Origin: Phascolarctobacterium_B sp045598345
Lineage (GTDB): Bacteria > Bacillota > Negativicutes > Acidaminococcales > Acidaminococcaceae
Assembly (NCBI GenBank): GCA_045598345.1
Contig: JAZLLX010000115.1
Location: 1-35,702, forward strand
DNA length: 35,702 bases
Reading direction: 5' to 3'
Notes under the pieces: generated by a model
Told to the model about the DNA's origin: nothing
Databases searched by the model: none
The model's input: only the letters and a program-made list of their open reading frames with translations
Program-made: the position numbers and the translations under genes
Part shown: piece by piece, positions 23,930 through 32,100 of the stretch
Position numbering within the stretch: position 1 is the first letter of the stretch
Layout: the number at the start of each line of letters is the position of its first letter

Positions 23930-24290
23930 ATTTTATATAGGGCTTAGGGCTTAGGGCTTAAGGGATGAAAGGGTGAAAGGGTGAAAGGGTGAAAAGGGTG
24001 AAAAGGGTGAAATATAATGCGTAATGCGGAATTATTAAATAAATGTCAAAGAACAAAGAGCAAAGAACAAATATGGTAAGATGTTCCTGTGATTATAATT
24101 AAATTACCACTTCCTTTTGGGAGGGGAGGGCCGATACTGGAACGTGGACCGGCGGGGTGAGCGATTACGCTGGCGCTAATGAAAAGATAAGAACTTAAAG
24201 CTTAAATTTTTGAATGCTACGCATAATGCAAAAACTCCCACCGCAAGCGGTCCCCCCTCTTTAGGAAAGAGGGGAAGAAGTCAACAGATT
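23930..24290 (+). repeat. Intergenic repeat mosaic with module F copy 2 and inverted module G
   Basis: TTAGGGC heptamers, GGGTGAAA tracts, AATGCGG and CAAAGAA heptamers, the GTTCCTGTGATTATA module, module F (about 24107-24170, matching 14767-14832), then at 24222-24275 a sequence that is the reverse complement of module G at 11545-11595. No gene in 23805-24290. Confidence 0.85.
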
Positions 24291-24522
24291 TGTTGGCTGT
24301 TTTTGTTTATTGCTTAATTATTGGGTGTTTTTTGGTGGGTTTTGTGGTATAATGTTTATAACTATTTATGCCCCCATTGTGAGGGGAGGTGGCGGCGATG
24401 TTGCCGGAGGGGTAGTTTGCAGTAGCAAGTTTGGTTATATTTTTATTTCCAAAAAGATAAGAAAATTTTTGTTTATTAAATCTGAAAAATGTGGTAAAAT
24501 ATAAAAAAAATAAAAAAAGGTC

Positions 24523-24552
24523 TTGACAAAGTATGATTAAAGGCGGTACGCT
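24523..24552 (+). promoter_or_regulatory. Candidate promoter with ops-like GGCGGTA
   Basis: TTGACA at 24523-24528 and TACGCT at 24547-24552 are 18 bases apart. Overlapping the -10 is GGCGGTACG (24542-24550), which shares its first seven bases with the ops element GGCGGTAGCGT of RfaH-regulated glycan operons. A strong terminator follows about 50 bases later. The match is short and the -10 is poor. Confidence 0.35.
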
Positions 24553-24597
24553 TTTGCAAGCAATGGTTAATGTAACAGTAAAAAACAAAATCAGTAG

Positions 24598-24649
24598 AAA
24601 AGCCCACAATAAGAATGGTTGGGTAACCATTTTTATTGTGGGCTTTTTT
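24598..24649. terminator. Strong intrinsic terminator
   Basis: AGCCCACAATAA-G-AATGGTT (24601-24620) pairs with AACCATT-T-TTATTGTGGGCT (24625-24644) as a 20-bp stem with one G-U pair and a GGGT loop, flanked by AAA before and TTTTTT after. It would terminate transcription on either strand. The preceding region 24291-24597 has short open frames on both strands that I do not consider genes. Confidence 0.9.
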
Positions 24650-24921
24650 GCGTGAAATTGAGGTATGTGCATAGGATGATACAGAATTTAGTAATTGAAG
24701 ATAAATTTGTGCGGGTGGAGGAACTGCAATTAGAACGTTTTCAGTACTTTTGCACTGATAGTGGGATGCGTAGAATATTTTTTGTGCTGGTTAAAGGTGT
24801 GGGATTATAGAAAGATGCAGAAAGGATTATTGCAGAAATAAAATGCTAATCATTAAATTTTTCCGTGCGTTGGGCAGGGAATGATAAAGGGAAAAAATTT
24901 ATTGCAGAAATTGGAGTTTTA
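24650..24921 (+). other. Degenerate region with possible gene fragments
   Basis: A 44-codon frame from ATG 24676 (start MIQNLVIEDKFVRVEELQLE, stop at 24808) continues after its stop in the same frame as KDAERIIAEIKC. It could be a decayed gene, but I recognise no family. Nothing else is visible. Confidence 0.3.
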
Positions 24922-25080
24922 ATGAATGCATTTGAAACCGAAAATCAAAATATAGAATATAAATTAGCCAAAAGGGAATTGCCTAAAAGTTTTTGGGAAA
25001 CAGTTTTAACGATTATAATCGGGAATTTTCGCAAAGCGAAGATTGTCCGTAATTGCTCATTACTCATTGCTAATCATTAA
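24922..25080 (+). pseudogene. Truncated AlbA_2 (Schlafen-type) domain gene
   Basis: From the ATG at 24922: MNAFETENQNIEYKLAKREL followed by PKSFWETV, the start of an AlbA_2 putative DNA/RNA-binding protein, where the family would continue with SAFANTxGG. After ETV the frame enters a repeat-like sequence (ATTATAATCGGGAATTTTCG, similar to 22690-22710) and an ATTACTCATTGCT tract, and stops. The gene is therefore 3'-truncated at repeat DNA, like those at 13222 and 16108. Confidence 0.6.
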
Positions 25081-25121
25081 AAGAGGATGAATTGTGAGCG
25101 TTGGCGAAGTAGGAGATAAAG

Positions 25122-26225
25122 ATGTATCAGGCCTTAGACCAGTTTATTTTGTATTTCACACCAGTTTTAATGACGGTTGCTTTGATATTTTGTTTGCAAA
25201 GAACTTGTGTAGAGAACGGGCAATTGAAATTTAATTTAAAGCAATCATGCCATAAATTAGGTATATGCCAATCTTTTATTGCGGGGATTCCCATGATGGT
25301 TTTACCGGCATGTCAGTATGGTGTAGGTTGTGATTATTGGAGCTATGTCGATATATATCAATCTGGTGAATTCGGCAAGGAAATTGTATGGGGATTAATA
25401 AATAACATTTTTATAAAATTTGATTTTTCGCCACAGAGCATATTTATTTTTTCAAGTATAATTATGATAGAACTTTATGTATATGCGATTTGTGAGAATT
25501 CCAAAATTCCGGAAATGAGTGTTTTATTATTTTTCTTTGTTGGTTATTATGTTTTTCATGTTTTTGGAATATTACGGGAAGGGATTGCTGTGGCAATAAT
25601 GTTCTATTCTTATGTCTATGTAAAAAAAAGGGACTTGATTAAATTTTTAATTTGTAACTTAGTGGCTTTTGGCTTTCATTATACAGCTATTTTGGCGATG
25701 CCCTTGTATTGGATATATTCTTTCAAATTTAGTTACTATAAACTATGCATATTTTCACTGTTTATATTTTTGTTTAAATCATATATAGGTGAGTTGTTGG
25801 TAAGTGTTATGAAACTTACATACTATGGACATTATGTTGGAGGGGAACATGATGCTGGTAAGGTTACAACTTTGGGATTAGCTATACCTATGGTAATTAT
25901 AATTCTCGGATTAATATTTTCGTCAGATATTTGGGAATTTAGAATCTTAATGACAATTGCCTTTATCACCTTAAACATGATGTTTTTTTCTGAATATATT
26001 CCGGCATTTGGAAGAGTAGTTGTTTATTACAGAATATATTTTTTGTTATTGTTACCATTTATTGCAAATAACATAAAAACATTTTTTTTAAGGTATTCAT
26101 ACATATGTTGTGTTTTGGCATGTTATTGTAGCTTATATCTTAAAAATTTTATCATAATGACATTGGAAAGACCGTGGGGAGCAGCATTACTTACAGAATA
26201 TCAGACTTTTTTTGGCATGTATTAG
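25122..26225 (+). CDS. EpsG/Wzy-like oligosaccharide repeat-unit polymerase
   Basis: 367 residues with about ten membrane segments. The family-type loop YGVGCDYWSYVDIYQ is near residue 67, RMGIA-like GILREGIAVAIMFYSYVYV near 152, and AFGFHYTAILAMPLYWIY near 185. A large extracytoplasmic-type loop follows later (YYGHYVGGEHDAGKV). AGGAG at 25109 precedes the ATG. The polymerase joins undecaprenyl-linked repeat units in the periplasm or outer face, and the next gene is the flippase, as expected for a Wzx/Wzy pathway. It is assigned by topology and motifs, so the family label is less certain than the function class. Confidence 0.78.
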   Translation: MYQALDQFILYFTPVLMTVALIFCLQRTCVENGQLKFNLKQSCHKLGICQSFIAGIPMMVLPACQYGVGCDYWSYVDIYQSGEFGKEIVWGLINNIFIKFDFSPQSIFIFSSIIMIELYVYAICENSKIPEMSVLLFFFVGYYVFHVFGILREGIAVAIMFYSYVYVKKRDLIKFLICNLVAFGFHYTAILAMPLYWIYSFKFSYYKLCIFSLFIFLFKSYIGELLVSVMKLTYYGHYVGGEHDAGKVTTLGLAIPMVIIILGLIFSSDIWEFRILMTIAFITLNMMFFSEYIPAFGRVVVYYRIYFLLLLPFIANNIKTFFLRYSYICCVLACYCSLYLKNFIIMTLERPWGAALLTEYQTFFGMY

Positions 26226-26251
26226 TAGTTGACATGGTTGGAACATAATAA

Positions 26252-27652
26252 ATGGACAAAAAATTATTTTTGAAAAATTCATCATATACTGTATTTGCCA
26301 ATTTATTTTCAATGTTAGTTTCGGCATTTATGGTTGCAGTTTTACCAAAATTTATGACTGTGACCGACTATGGTATTTGGCAACTATATTTGTTCTATAT
26401 TTCTTATGTTGGTTTGTTCAGTTTTGGAATGACGGATGGAATTTATCTCCGTTATGCGGGGAAATATTTTGACGAATTGCCAAAAGTAAAATTTACCAGA
26501 CAGTTACTGATATATTTTTGTTTTGAAGTTTGTGTGGCAATTTGTATTTTTGTTATAGTGAGTCAATTTGTTGTATTGGATTATGAGTGGGACATTCTTA
26601 TTACCTTTTGCATCACAATGATTTTCCTGAATGCTGGGGGAATTCCAAACTATGCTTTGCAAATTACCGGGAAAATAGGAGCATATGCTATTTTAATTAT
26701 TTCTGAACGTTTTGTGTATTTATTTTTGGTGGGTTGCGTTCTTTTTCTTGGAATAGACGGGTATAGACCTCTGCTGAAGGTAAATATGTTTTGTGGGATT
26801 TTTGCTTTCTTGTTTGGCGGTTATTTGACAAGACATTTGTTTACAGATCATAGCGAAACTTTTTCTAGTACTGTTCATGAGAGTTGGGAGAATGTGCGTG
26901 TAGGAAGTCAATTGCTTCTTGCTAATGTTGCAGGAATGCTTGTAATCGGAGTAATACGGTTTGCAATTTCTAAGGGGTGGTCTGTAGAAATGTTCGGAAA
27001 GATATCCTTGGCATTAAGTTTGTCTTTGTTTGCGTTATCTTTTGTAAATTCTGTGAGTATTGCTTTTTTCCCGATGTTGAAACGTATAGATGAGAAGGAA
27101 GCGGAAGTTTTGTATAACAAAATAAGTTGGGGATTAGGATTGTTGTTGCCAGTTTTATTATTAGCATATTACCCAATAAAATTTATTATGGGAGTGTGGA
27201 TCCCTAAATATAGTGAAGCATTTATGTATATGGGAGTTTTGTTTCCTATATTTTTGTTTGAGAGCAGGTTATCATTGTTGGTTAATACATACTTGAAAGC
27301 GTTTAGGCAAGAAAATGCAATTATGAAAATTAATTTTGTGGTATTGGCTATTTCAATCATTTATTCTTTTGTAGGAATTATGTTTGTTAAACGATTAGAT
27401 TTTATGGTATTTGGAATTTTTTTATTATTTGTTCTTAGATGTTGTTTGTCGGAATATGTTGTATCTAAAGTTATGCCGTTATTAGATTTTAGACCAAGCA
27501 GATTAATGATTGGGATATCCGTGCTTTTTGTTTTAGCCAATCAATTTTTGCCTTCGGATATATATTCATTTATTATCTGTGCAGGTATGGTAGTTGTCCT
27601 TTTGTTATTTAACAAGGCACGTTTAAAAGATGTGATTAGGAGAATTTTATGA
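26252..27652 (+). CDS. Wzx-type oligosaccharide flippase (MOP superfamily)
   Basis: 466 residues with about 12-14 hydrophobic segments along the whole length. It opens with FLKNSSYTVFANLFSMLVSA and LPKFMTVTDYGIWQLY, typical of polysaccharide flippases (NxxxxxxxxLxxxxLGxxxYGxW type). A central charged stretch (SETFSSTVHESWENVRVGSQ) separates the two bundles, as in the family. It moves lipid-linked repeat units across the inner membrane. It follows the polymerase by 26 bases and overlaps the next gene by 4 (ATGA). Confidence 0.85.
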   Translation: MDKKLFLKNSSYTVFANLFSMLVSAFMVAVLPKFMTVTDYGIWQLYLFYISYVGLFSFGMTDGIYLRYAGKYFDELPKVKFTRQLLIYFCFEVCVAICIFVIVSQFVVLDYEWDILITFCITMIFLNAGGIPNYALQITGKIGAYAILIISERFVYLFLVGCVLFLGIDGYRPLLKVNMFCGIFAFLFGGYLTRHLFTDHSETFSSTVHESWENVRVGSQLLLANVAGMLVIGVIRFAISKGWSVEMFGKISLALSLSLFALSFVNSVSIAFFPMLKRIDEKEAEVLYNKISWGLGLLLPVLLLAYYPIKFIMGVWIPKYSEAFMYMGVLFPIFLFESRLSLLVNTYLKAFRQENAIMKINFVVLAISIIYSFVGIMFVKRLDFMVFGIFLLFVLRCCLSEYVVSKVMPLLDFRPSRLMIGISVLFVLANQFLPSDIYSFIICAGMVVVLLLFNKARLKDVIRRIL

Positions 27653-28596
27653 AATTTGTTATTGTGTCTCCACGTCAAACAAATGGTGGCCCCATTGCTT
27701 TACATGCATTGTGCAAATGGTTGCAAGAACTTGGATATGATGCCAAAATATTTTATATTGGACCTTTTGATTATCGTGTCAAATATTTTTGGCTAAAATG
27801 GCTGTACTTCTGTTTGAAAGATTTTGTTAAGCTTTTTTTGAATTTTGTGGGTACGGAAAATTGGAAAAATAAGCAGGCATATCTTAATGGTTTTGTTCAT
27901 GAGAGTGTAAAAGGGTGTAGACGGAAATGGCTGCCTTTTGTTGATGACAATACAGTGGTTGTTTATCCTGAAATTGTTTATGGAAATTTTTTGCATGCAA
28001 AAAATGTAGTGAGATGGTTTCTTTATTTTAACAGATATCCTAATGATAACGTATGGTATGGGGAAAAAGATATGTTTTGTGCTTATGGTGATATTTGCAG
28101 AGATTTTTCAATTACATCAGAATGGGATATTTTTTTTATAAGTTATTTTGATTTGGATTTTTATAAGCAGTATAATTTTGGCGAAAGGTATGGGACATGT
28201 TACATTATTCGTAAGGGACAAGATAGATGTGATTTACCTAAAAAGTTTAATGGCCCTATAATTGATAAATTACCAGAAAAAGATAAGGTGCGGATTTTTA
28301 ATGAGTGTGAATACTGTGTCTCTTATGATATGTACACCGCTTATAGTCAGATTGCGGCAATGTGTGGATGTATATCGCTTAAAATTCCCGAACTCGGAAA
28401 GACAAAAAACGATTATTTGGATGACTACCCTAACTATTATGGGATTGCTTTTAGTTTTGATGAAATAGAACTTGAGTATGCAAGAAAAACAAGAGGGTTA
28501 GTGGTAGATTATTACAGGGAGATTAATCTGAGAAGCAAAAAAGAAACAGAATTATTTGTAGAGAAATGTAAAAGTCATTTTGGAGGTTTTAAATGA
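27649..28596 (+). CDS. Putative glycosyltransferase (GT-B-like)
   Basis: 315 residues. The N-terminus KFVIVSPRQTNGGPIALHAL and KWLQELGYDAKIFYIG looks like the first Rossmann unit of a GT-B transferase with its glycine-rich loop. Toward the C-terminus FNECEYCVSYDMYTAYSQIA and AMCGCISLKIPELGK resemble the sugar-nucleotide-binding part of such enzymes (acidic residue before a short helix). No membrane segment. Coupled by 4-base overlaps to the flippase before it and the aminotransferase after it. Donor and acceptor unknown. Confidence 0.65.
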   Translation: MKFVIVSPRQTNGGPIALHALCKWLQELGYDAKIFYIGPFDYRVKYFWLKWLYFCLKDFVKLFLNFVGTENWKNKQAYLNGFVHESVKGCRRKWLPFVDDNTVVVYPEIVYGNFLHAKNVVRWFLYFNRYPNDNVWYGEKDMFCAYGDICRDFSITSEWDIFFISYFDLDFYKQYNFGERYGTCYIIRKGQDRCDLPKKFNGPIIDKLPEKDKVRIFNECEYCVSYDMYTAYSQIAAMCGCISLKIPELGKTKNDYLDDYPNYYGIAFSFDEIELEYARKTRGLVVDYYREINLRSKKETELFVEKCKSHFGGFK

Positions 28597-29714
28597 TACC
28601 ATTCAATGTACCCCCTTGTGTGGGGACGGAAGAAAAGTTTATCAAAGAAGTTATTGCCAGCCGTAAGATTTGCGGTGATGGGGCTTTTACAAAAAAATGT
28701 AACAAGTGGTTGGAAGACAAGTTCCACGCACAAAAAGTGCTTTTAACCACCAGCGGTACAACTGCTTTGGACATGGCTTTGCTGCTCTGTGATTTGCAAC
28801 CTGGCGATGAAGTTATATTGCCAAGTTATACCTTTTCCAGTACAGCGACTGCGGCGGTTTTGGCAGGGGCAAAACTTGTGTTTGTGGATATCCGTCCTGA
28901 TACAATGAATATTGATGAAAAGAAAATTGAAGCGGCGATTACTAATAAAACCAAAGTTATTATTGCTATGCATTATGCAGGTGTGGCTTGTGAAATGGAT
29001 ACCATTATGGCTATTGCAAGAAAACACAATTTATTGGTGGTGGAAGATGCGGCACAAGGAGTTATGAGTACCTATAAAGGCAAGGCATTAGGAACGATTG
29101 GCGATTTCGGGTGCTATTCTTTTCACGAAACGAAAAATTATTCTATGGGCGAAGGCGGTGCCATTGTTATCAACAATGCAAAGTATAATGAGCGGGCGGA
29201 AATTTTACGGGAAAAAGGAACTAACCGTTCCAAGTTTTTCCGTGGACAGGTGGACAAATATACTTGGGTTGATTTTGGTGATTCCTATTTGCCCTCAGAA
29301 CTCAATGCGGCATATCTTTGGGCACAGTTGGAAAAGGCAGATGAAGTTAACGATTACCGGTTGAAATGTTGGAACAACTATTATGAAGCATTTAAACCGT
29401 TGATGGATGCAGGTAAAATTGCCTTGCCAGTTATTCCCAACGATTGTGTGCATAATGCCCATATGTTTTGGGTCAAGTTAAAAGATTTGGATGAGCGGAC
29501 TAAGTTTATTGAGCATATGAAAGATAATGGGGTGCAATGTGTGTTCCATTATATTCCGTTGCACAGTGCTCCTGCTGGATTGAAGTTTGGCCGGTTTGAT
29601 GGAGCAGATGAATTTACGACTAAAGAGAGTGAACGCTTGGTGCGTTTGCCTATGTATTATGGATTGACTGAAGAAGACCAAGAGAAAGTTATTGAGGCAG
29701 TGAAAAGTTTTTGA
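28593..29714 (+). CDS. wecE: WecE-like dTDP-4-amino-4,6-dideoxy sugar aminotransferase
   Basis: 373 residues, full length for the DegT/DnrJ/EryC1/StrS family. It begins IPFNVPPCVGTEEKFIKEVI and CGDGAFTKKCNKWLE, a start very characteristic of WecE/RffA. PLP-site features: LTTSGTTALDMAL near 50, VVEDAAQGVMSTYKG near 155, and the Schiff-base lysine in SFHETKNYSMGEGGA near 183. NAHMFWVKLKD and VFHYIPLHSAPAG lie later. It transfers an amino group from glutamate to a 4-keto-6-deoxy nucleotide sugar (family knowledge). The amino sugar could then be acylated by the NeuD-like or GNAT proteins further on. Overlaps the preceding gene by 4 bases. Confidence 0.88.
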   Translation: MIPFNVPPCVGTEEKFIKEVIASRKICGDGAFTKKCNKWLEDKFHAQKVLLTTSGTTALDMALLLCDLQPGDEVILPSYTFSSTATAAVLAGAKLVFVDIRPDTMNIDEKKIEAAITNKTKVIIAMHYAGVACEMDTIMAIARKHNLLVVEDAAQGVMSTYKGKALGTIGDFGCYSFHETKNYSMGEGGAIVINNAKYNERAEILREKGTNRSKFFRGQVDKYTWVDFGDSYLPSELNAAYLWAQLEKADEVNDYRLKCWNNYYEAFKPLMDAGKIALPVIPNDCVHNAHMFWVKLKDLDERTKFIEHMKDNGVQCVFHYIPLHSAPAGLKFGRFDGADEFTTKESERLVRLPMYYGLTEEDQEKVIEAVKSF

Positions 29715-29729
29715 GATGAGGTGAAAATT

Positions 29730-30968
29730 ATGATTATTAAATTAAAAAATATTGGAAAAATAAAAAGTGCAACAGTAGATATCAAAGGGATTACGGTGGT
29801 TGCAGGTGCAAATAATACAGGAAAAAGTACTATTGGTAAGGCATTGTATTCTGTAATGCATTCACTTTATAGGATTGACTATGTAGTACAACAATATCGT
29901 ATCAATAATACATTAAATCCACTTAAGGGAATTGGATTTTATAATAAAATTTCGGACAAGATGAGAAGTATTGCGTTTAGTCGGAAATTGGCTCAAGATA
30001 TTCTTGATAATGTTGATGTCAAGTCCCAAGATTGTAAGAAAGATGTTAGGGATATTTTGCTGAAAGCAGTCGGAGGGAATATAGAGATATTGACTGATTT
30101 TGATAATTATGTTGATGATATATATGAGAATTTAAAAATTGATGATGTTGAATTCAGAAATCATTGGTTTCAGAGAGTTTTTAATGAAGAGTTTGATGGA
30201 CAAATGCAATGTTTGCTCGGAGATAAAGAGTGTGCTGTTGAATTGAAGGCAAGAGGTATTCCTATTGGAATCAAGTTTATTAATAATAAATTTGATTCAA
30301 TAGAGAATTTGCAAATATTTGAAACTGAACCGATGTATATTGATACTCCTTTTGTCCTGCATAATTCAAAGGGAATTATGGATGGACCTGCAAGAGGTCA
30401 TCGTCAGGTTTTACGAAACAGTTTGTTTCAAGTGGGGCAGGAAAATATTGGAAGAGACATACGTATTGAAAAAATGCTTGAAGATGTTTTGAGCAAGTTG
30501 ACATTGATTTGTGGGGGTAATGTTACTCAAGAAGAACGTAAAGGGGAATTGGTTTATCGGGATGATAAAATGAATTTGCAGGTAGATAATTTATCCGCAG
30601 GACTTAAAACATTTGCAATTTTGAAGATATTGCTGCTTAATGGTACAGTTCAGTACAATGGAACAATCATTCTTGACGAGCCAGAAATACATTTGCATCC
30701 GGAATGGCAATTAAAGTTTGCAGAACTAATAGTTCTTTTGCAAAAAACTTTTAACTTGCATATTCTCTTGAATACGCATAGTCCGTATTTTCTAAATGCA
30801 ATAGAGGCGTATTCTGAACACCATAAAATAGCAGATGTGTGTAAGTATTATTTGGCAGAGGACATTGATGGGTATGGTGTTATCAAAGATGTTACTGATA
30901 ACACAAAAGTAATATATGAAAAACTTGTCCGTCCACTGCAGATTCTTGAGGATTTAGAAAATGAATAA
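29730..30968 (+). CDS. AAA/ABC-type ATPase, first gene of a putative two-gene defence pair
   Basis: 412 residues from ATG 29730 (GAGGTGA upstream). Walker A GANNTGKST lies at 26-34, a long variable insert follows, then the signature-like NLSAGLKTFAIL near 292, Walker B TIILDEPEIHLHPEWQ near 315, and the switch-histidine region ILLNTHSPYFLNAIE near 348. This is the OLD/RecF-like AAA_15/21 architecture seen in Septu (PtuA), PARIS (AriA) and Gabija. No TOPRIM domain is present. It overlaps the next gene by 8 bases (ATGAATAA). It interrupts the glycan operon, so it was probably inserted as a defence cassette. Confidence 0.78.
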   Translation: MIIKLKNIGKIKSATVDIKGITVVAGANNTGKSTIGKALYSVMHSLYRIDYVVQQYRINNTLNPLKGIGFYNKISDKMRSIAFSRKLAQDILDNVDVKSQDCKKDVRDILLKAVGGNIEILTDFDNYVDDIYENLKIDDVEFRNHWFQRVFNEEFDGQMQCLLGDKECAVELKARGIPIGIKFINNKFDSIENLQIFETEPMYIDTPFVLHNSKGIMDGPARGHRQVLRNSLFQVGQENIGRDIRIEKMLEDVLSKLTLICGGNVTQEERKGELVYRDDKMNLQVDNLSAGLKTFAILKILLLNGTVQYNGTIILDEPEIHLHPEWQLKFAELIVLLQKTFNLHILLNTHSPYFLNAIEAYSEHHKIADVCKYYLAEDIDGYGVIKDVTDNTKVIYEKLVRPLQILEDLENE

Positions 30969-31560
30969 TTTGTGGAATTATAAAACATATAAGCAAAACA
31001 GATCAGATTTTCTTAAAACTTCCTATGACTCGAAAAATAATATATCTTTGTCAAATTCAAAGTATGATAACGTGGTTGATATGGATTCCGCAAAGGATTG
31101 GTATGCCAATAATGTTGACTCTAATTTTTCTAAATATTATTTATCTGTTGATGCTTTAAGCATAATCAATAATCAAGTGGTTTTTGTTGAGTTTAAGGAT
31201 TGCGATGTTCGTAAGGAAAGAAAGAATATTTTGCAAAAGGTTCATGACAGTATCAGTTTGCACTGTAGTGTAACACGGGAAAGTGTTTTTGATGTTAGAA
31301 ATTGTTATGATTTTATTCTTGTTTATAGGGAAAAGAAAAACTATAGTAAGGCATTCGGGGTAAAACAATTAACAATAGATATTCCGCAGGACGAGCATCC
31401 TATGAGGCGTTTTCAAAAATGGTTTTCATATAAGGCGGGTAACTGGGAAATGATTTTATTTGGGTTTCATGAACTTCAAGGAAAATTATTTAGGGGTGTT
31501 CATACTTATTCGGAAAGCCAATTTGCAAAGTTTTTAGTTGCAAATGGGATTACAGTATGA
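30961..31560 (+). CDS. Small D...ExK (PD-(D/E)XK-like) protein, partner of the ATPase
   Basis: 199 residues with no membrane segment. KYYLSVDALSIINNQ then VVFVEFKD gives D64 and E77-x-K79, the spacing and beta-strand context of a PD-(D/E)XK nuclease core (D on one strand, ExK on the next). The rest (RKNILQKVHDSISLH, FILVYREKKNYSKAFGVKQL) is consistent with a compact alpha/beta fold. Translation is coupled to the ATPase by an 8-base overlap. Inference: the ATPase senses or activates and this protein cleaves nucleic acid. The nuclease call rests on the motif only; I recognise no named family. Confidence 0.6.
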   Translation: MNNLWNYKTYKQNRSDFLKTSYDSKNNISLSNSKYDNVVDMDSAKDWYANNVDSNFSKYYLSVDALSIINNQVVFVEFKDCDVRKERKNILQKVHDSISLHCSVTRESVFDVRNCYDFILVYREKKNYSKAFGVKQLTIDIPQDEHPMRRFQKWFSYKAGNWEMILFGFHELQGKLFRGVHTYSESQFAKFLVANGITV

Positions 31561-31590
31561 TGGTTATTACAGCAGTGAAGGAGTTGTTTT

Positions 31591-32096
31591 GTGAATAGCA
31601 ATTTTGTACTGAAAAAAGGGAATATTGAGATAAGACCAGTTAAATGGGAAGATACGGCGAATATTATTAAATGGCGTAACAGTACTGATATTCGCAGGAA
31701 TTTTATTTGGCAAGGAACGCTCACAGAAGAAATACATGACCAATGGTTACATAGGGGGGGGTTATTCAGTGCATAATCTCAGCAAACTGTAACCCGGTTG
31801 GCATTATTTATTTGCAAAATATTGATTTTACGAACAAGACCGCAGAGTTGGGAATATTCATTGGAAAATCTGAATACAGGCATCAAGGGATTGGGAGTGT
31901 AGTTTTAAATCTATTTTTAGAAAAGATTTATTCTGCTTTGGAGTTGCAGAAAATATATTTGAAAGTTTTGTCGTTTAATGCGACTGCTTTAGAACTTTAT
32001 AAACATGCTGGATTTGTTGTGGAGAAGATAGAACATAATGTAGTGTGTAAAAAAGGGGAATTTGTAGATGTAATCTATATGGCTAAATCTTGTTAG
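31591..32096 (+). pseudogene. GNAT-type acyltransferase, interrupted at a G8 tract (phase-variable, OFF in this sequence)
   Basis: From GTG 31591 (AAGGAG seven bases upstream) the frame reads NIEIRPVKWEDTANIIKWRN and EIHDQWLHRGG, then passes G8 (31754-31761) and ends at a stop at 31774. In another frame, open from the G tract, the protein resumes as GVIQCIISANCNPVGIIYLQ, NIDFTNKTAELGIFIGKSEY, RHQGIGSVVLNLFLEKI and ends at 32096. RHQGIGS is the acetyl-CoA-binding loop of GNAT enzymes. One extra G (or two fewer) joins the two parts into one protein of about 168 residues. It probably acylates the amino sugar made by the WecE-like enzyme (inference). Confidence 0.85.
31754..31761 (+). repeat. G8 homopolymer inside the GNAT gene
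   Basis: Eight consecutive G at the exact point where the GNAT reading frame is broken. See the finding on phase variation. Confidence 0.95.
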
Positions 32097-32100
32097 TCAC

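Noticed and set aside
24310..24504. Plus-strand 64-residue frame before the terminator
   Set aside because: Composition is biased by T and G runs. There is no homologue I recognise and no good SD, so I do not call it a gene.
24307..24672. 121-residue minus-strand frame with a hydrophobic start
   Set aside because: It runs through the intrinsic terminator and low-complexity AT-rich sequence; no SD and no recognisable domain.
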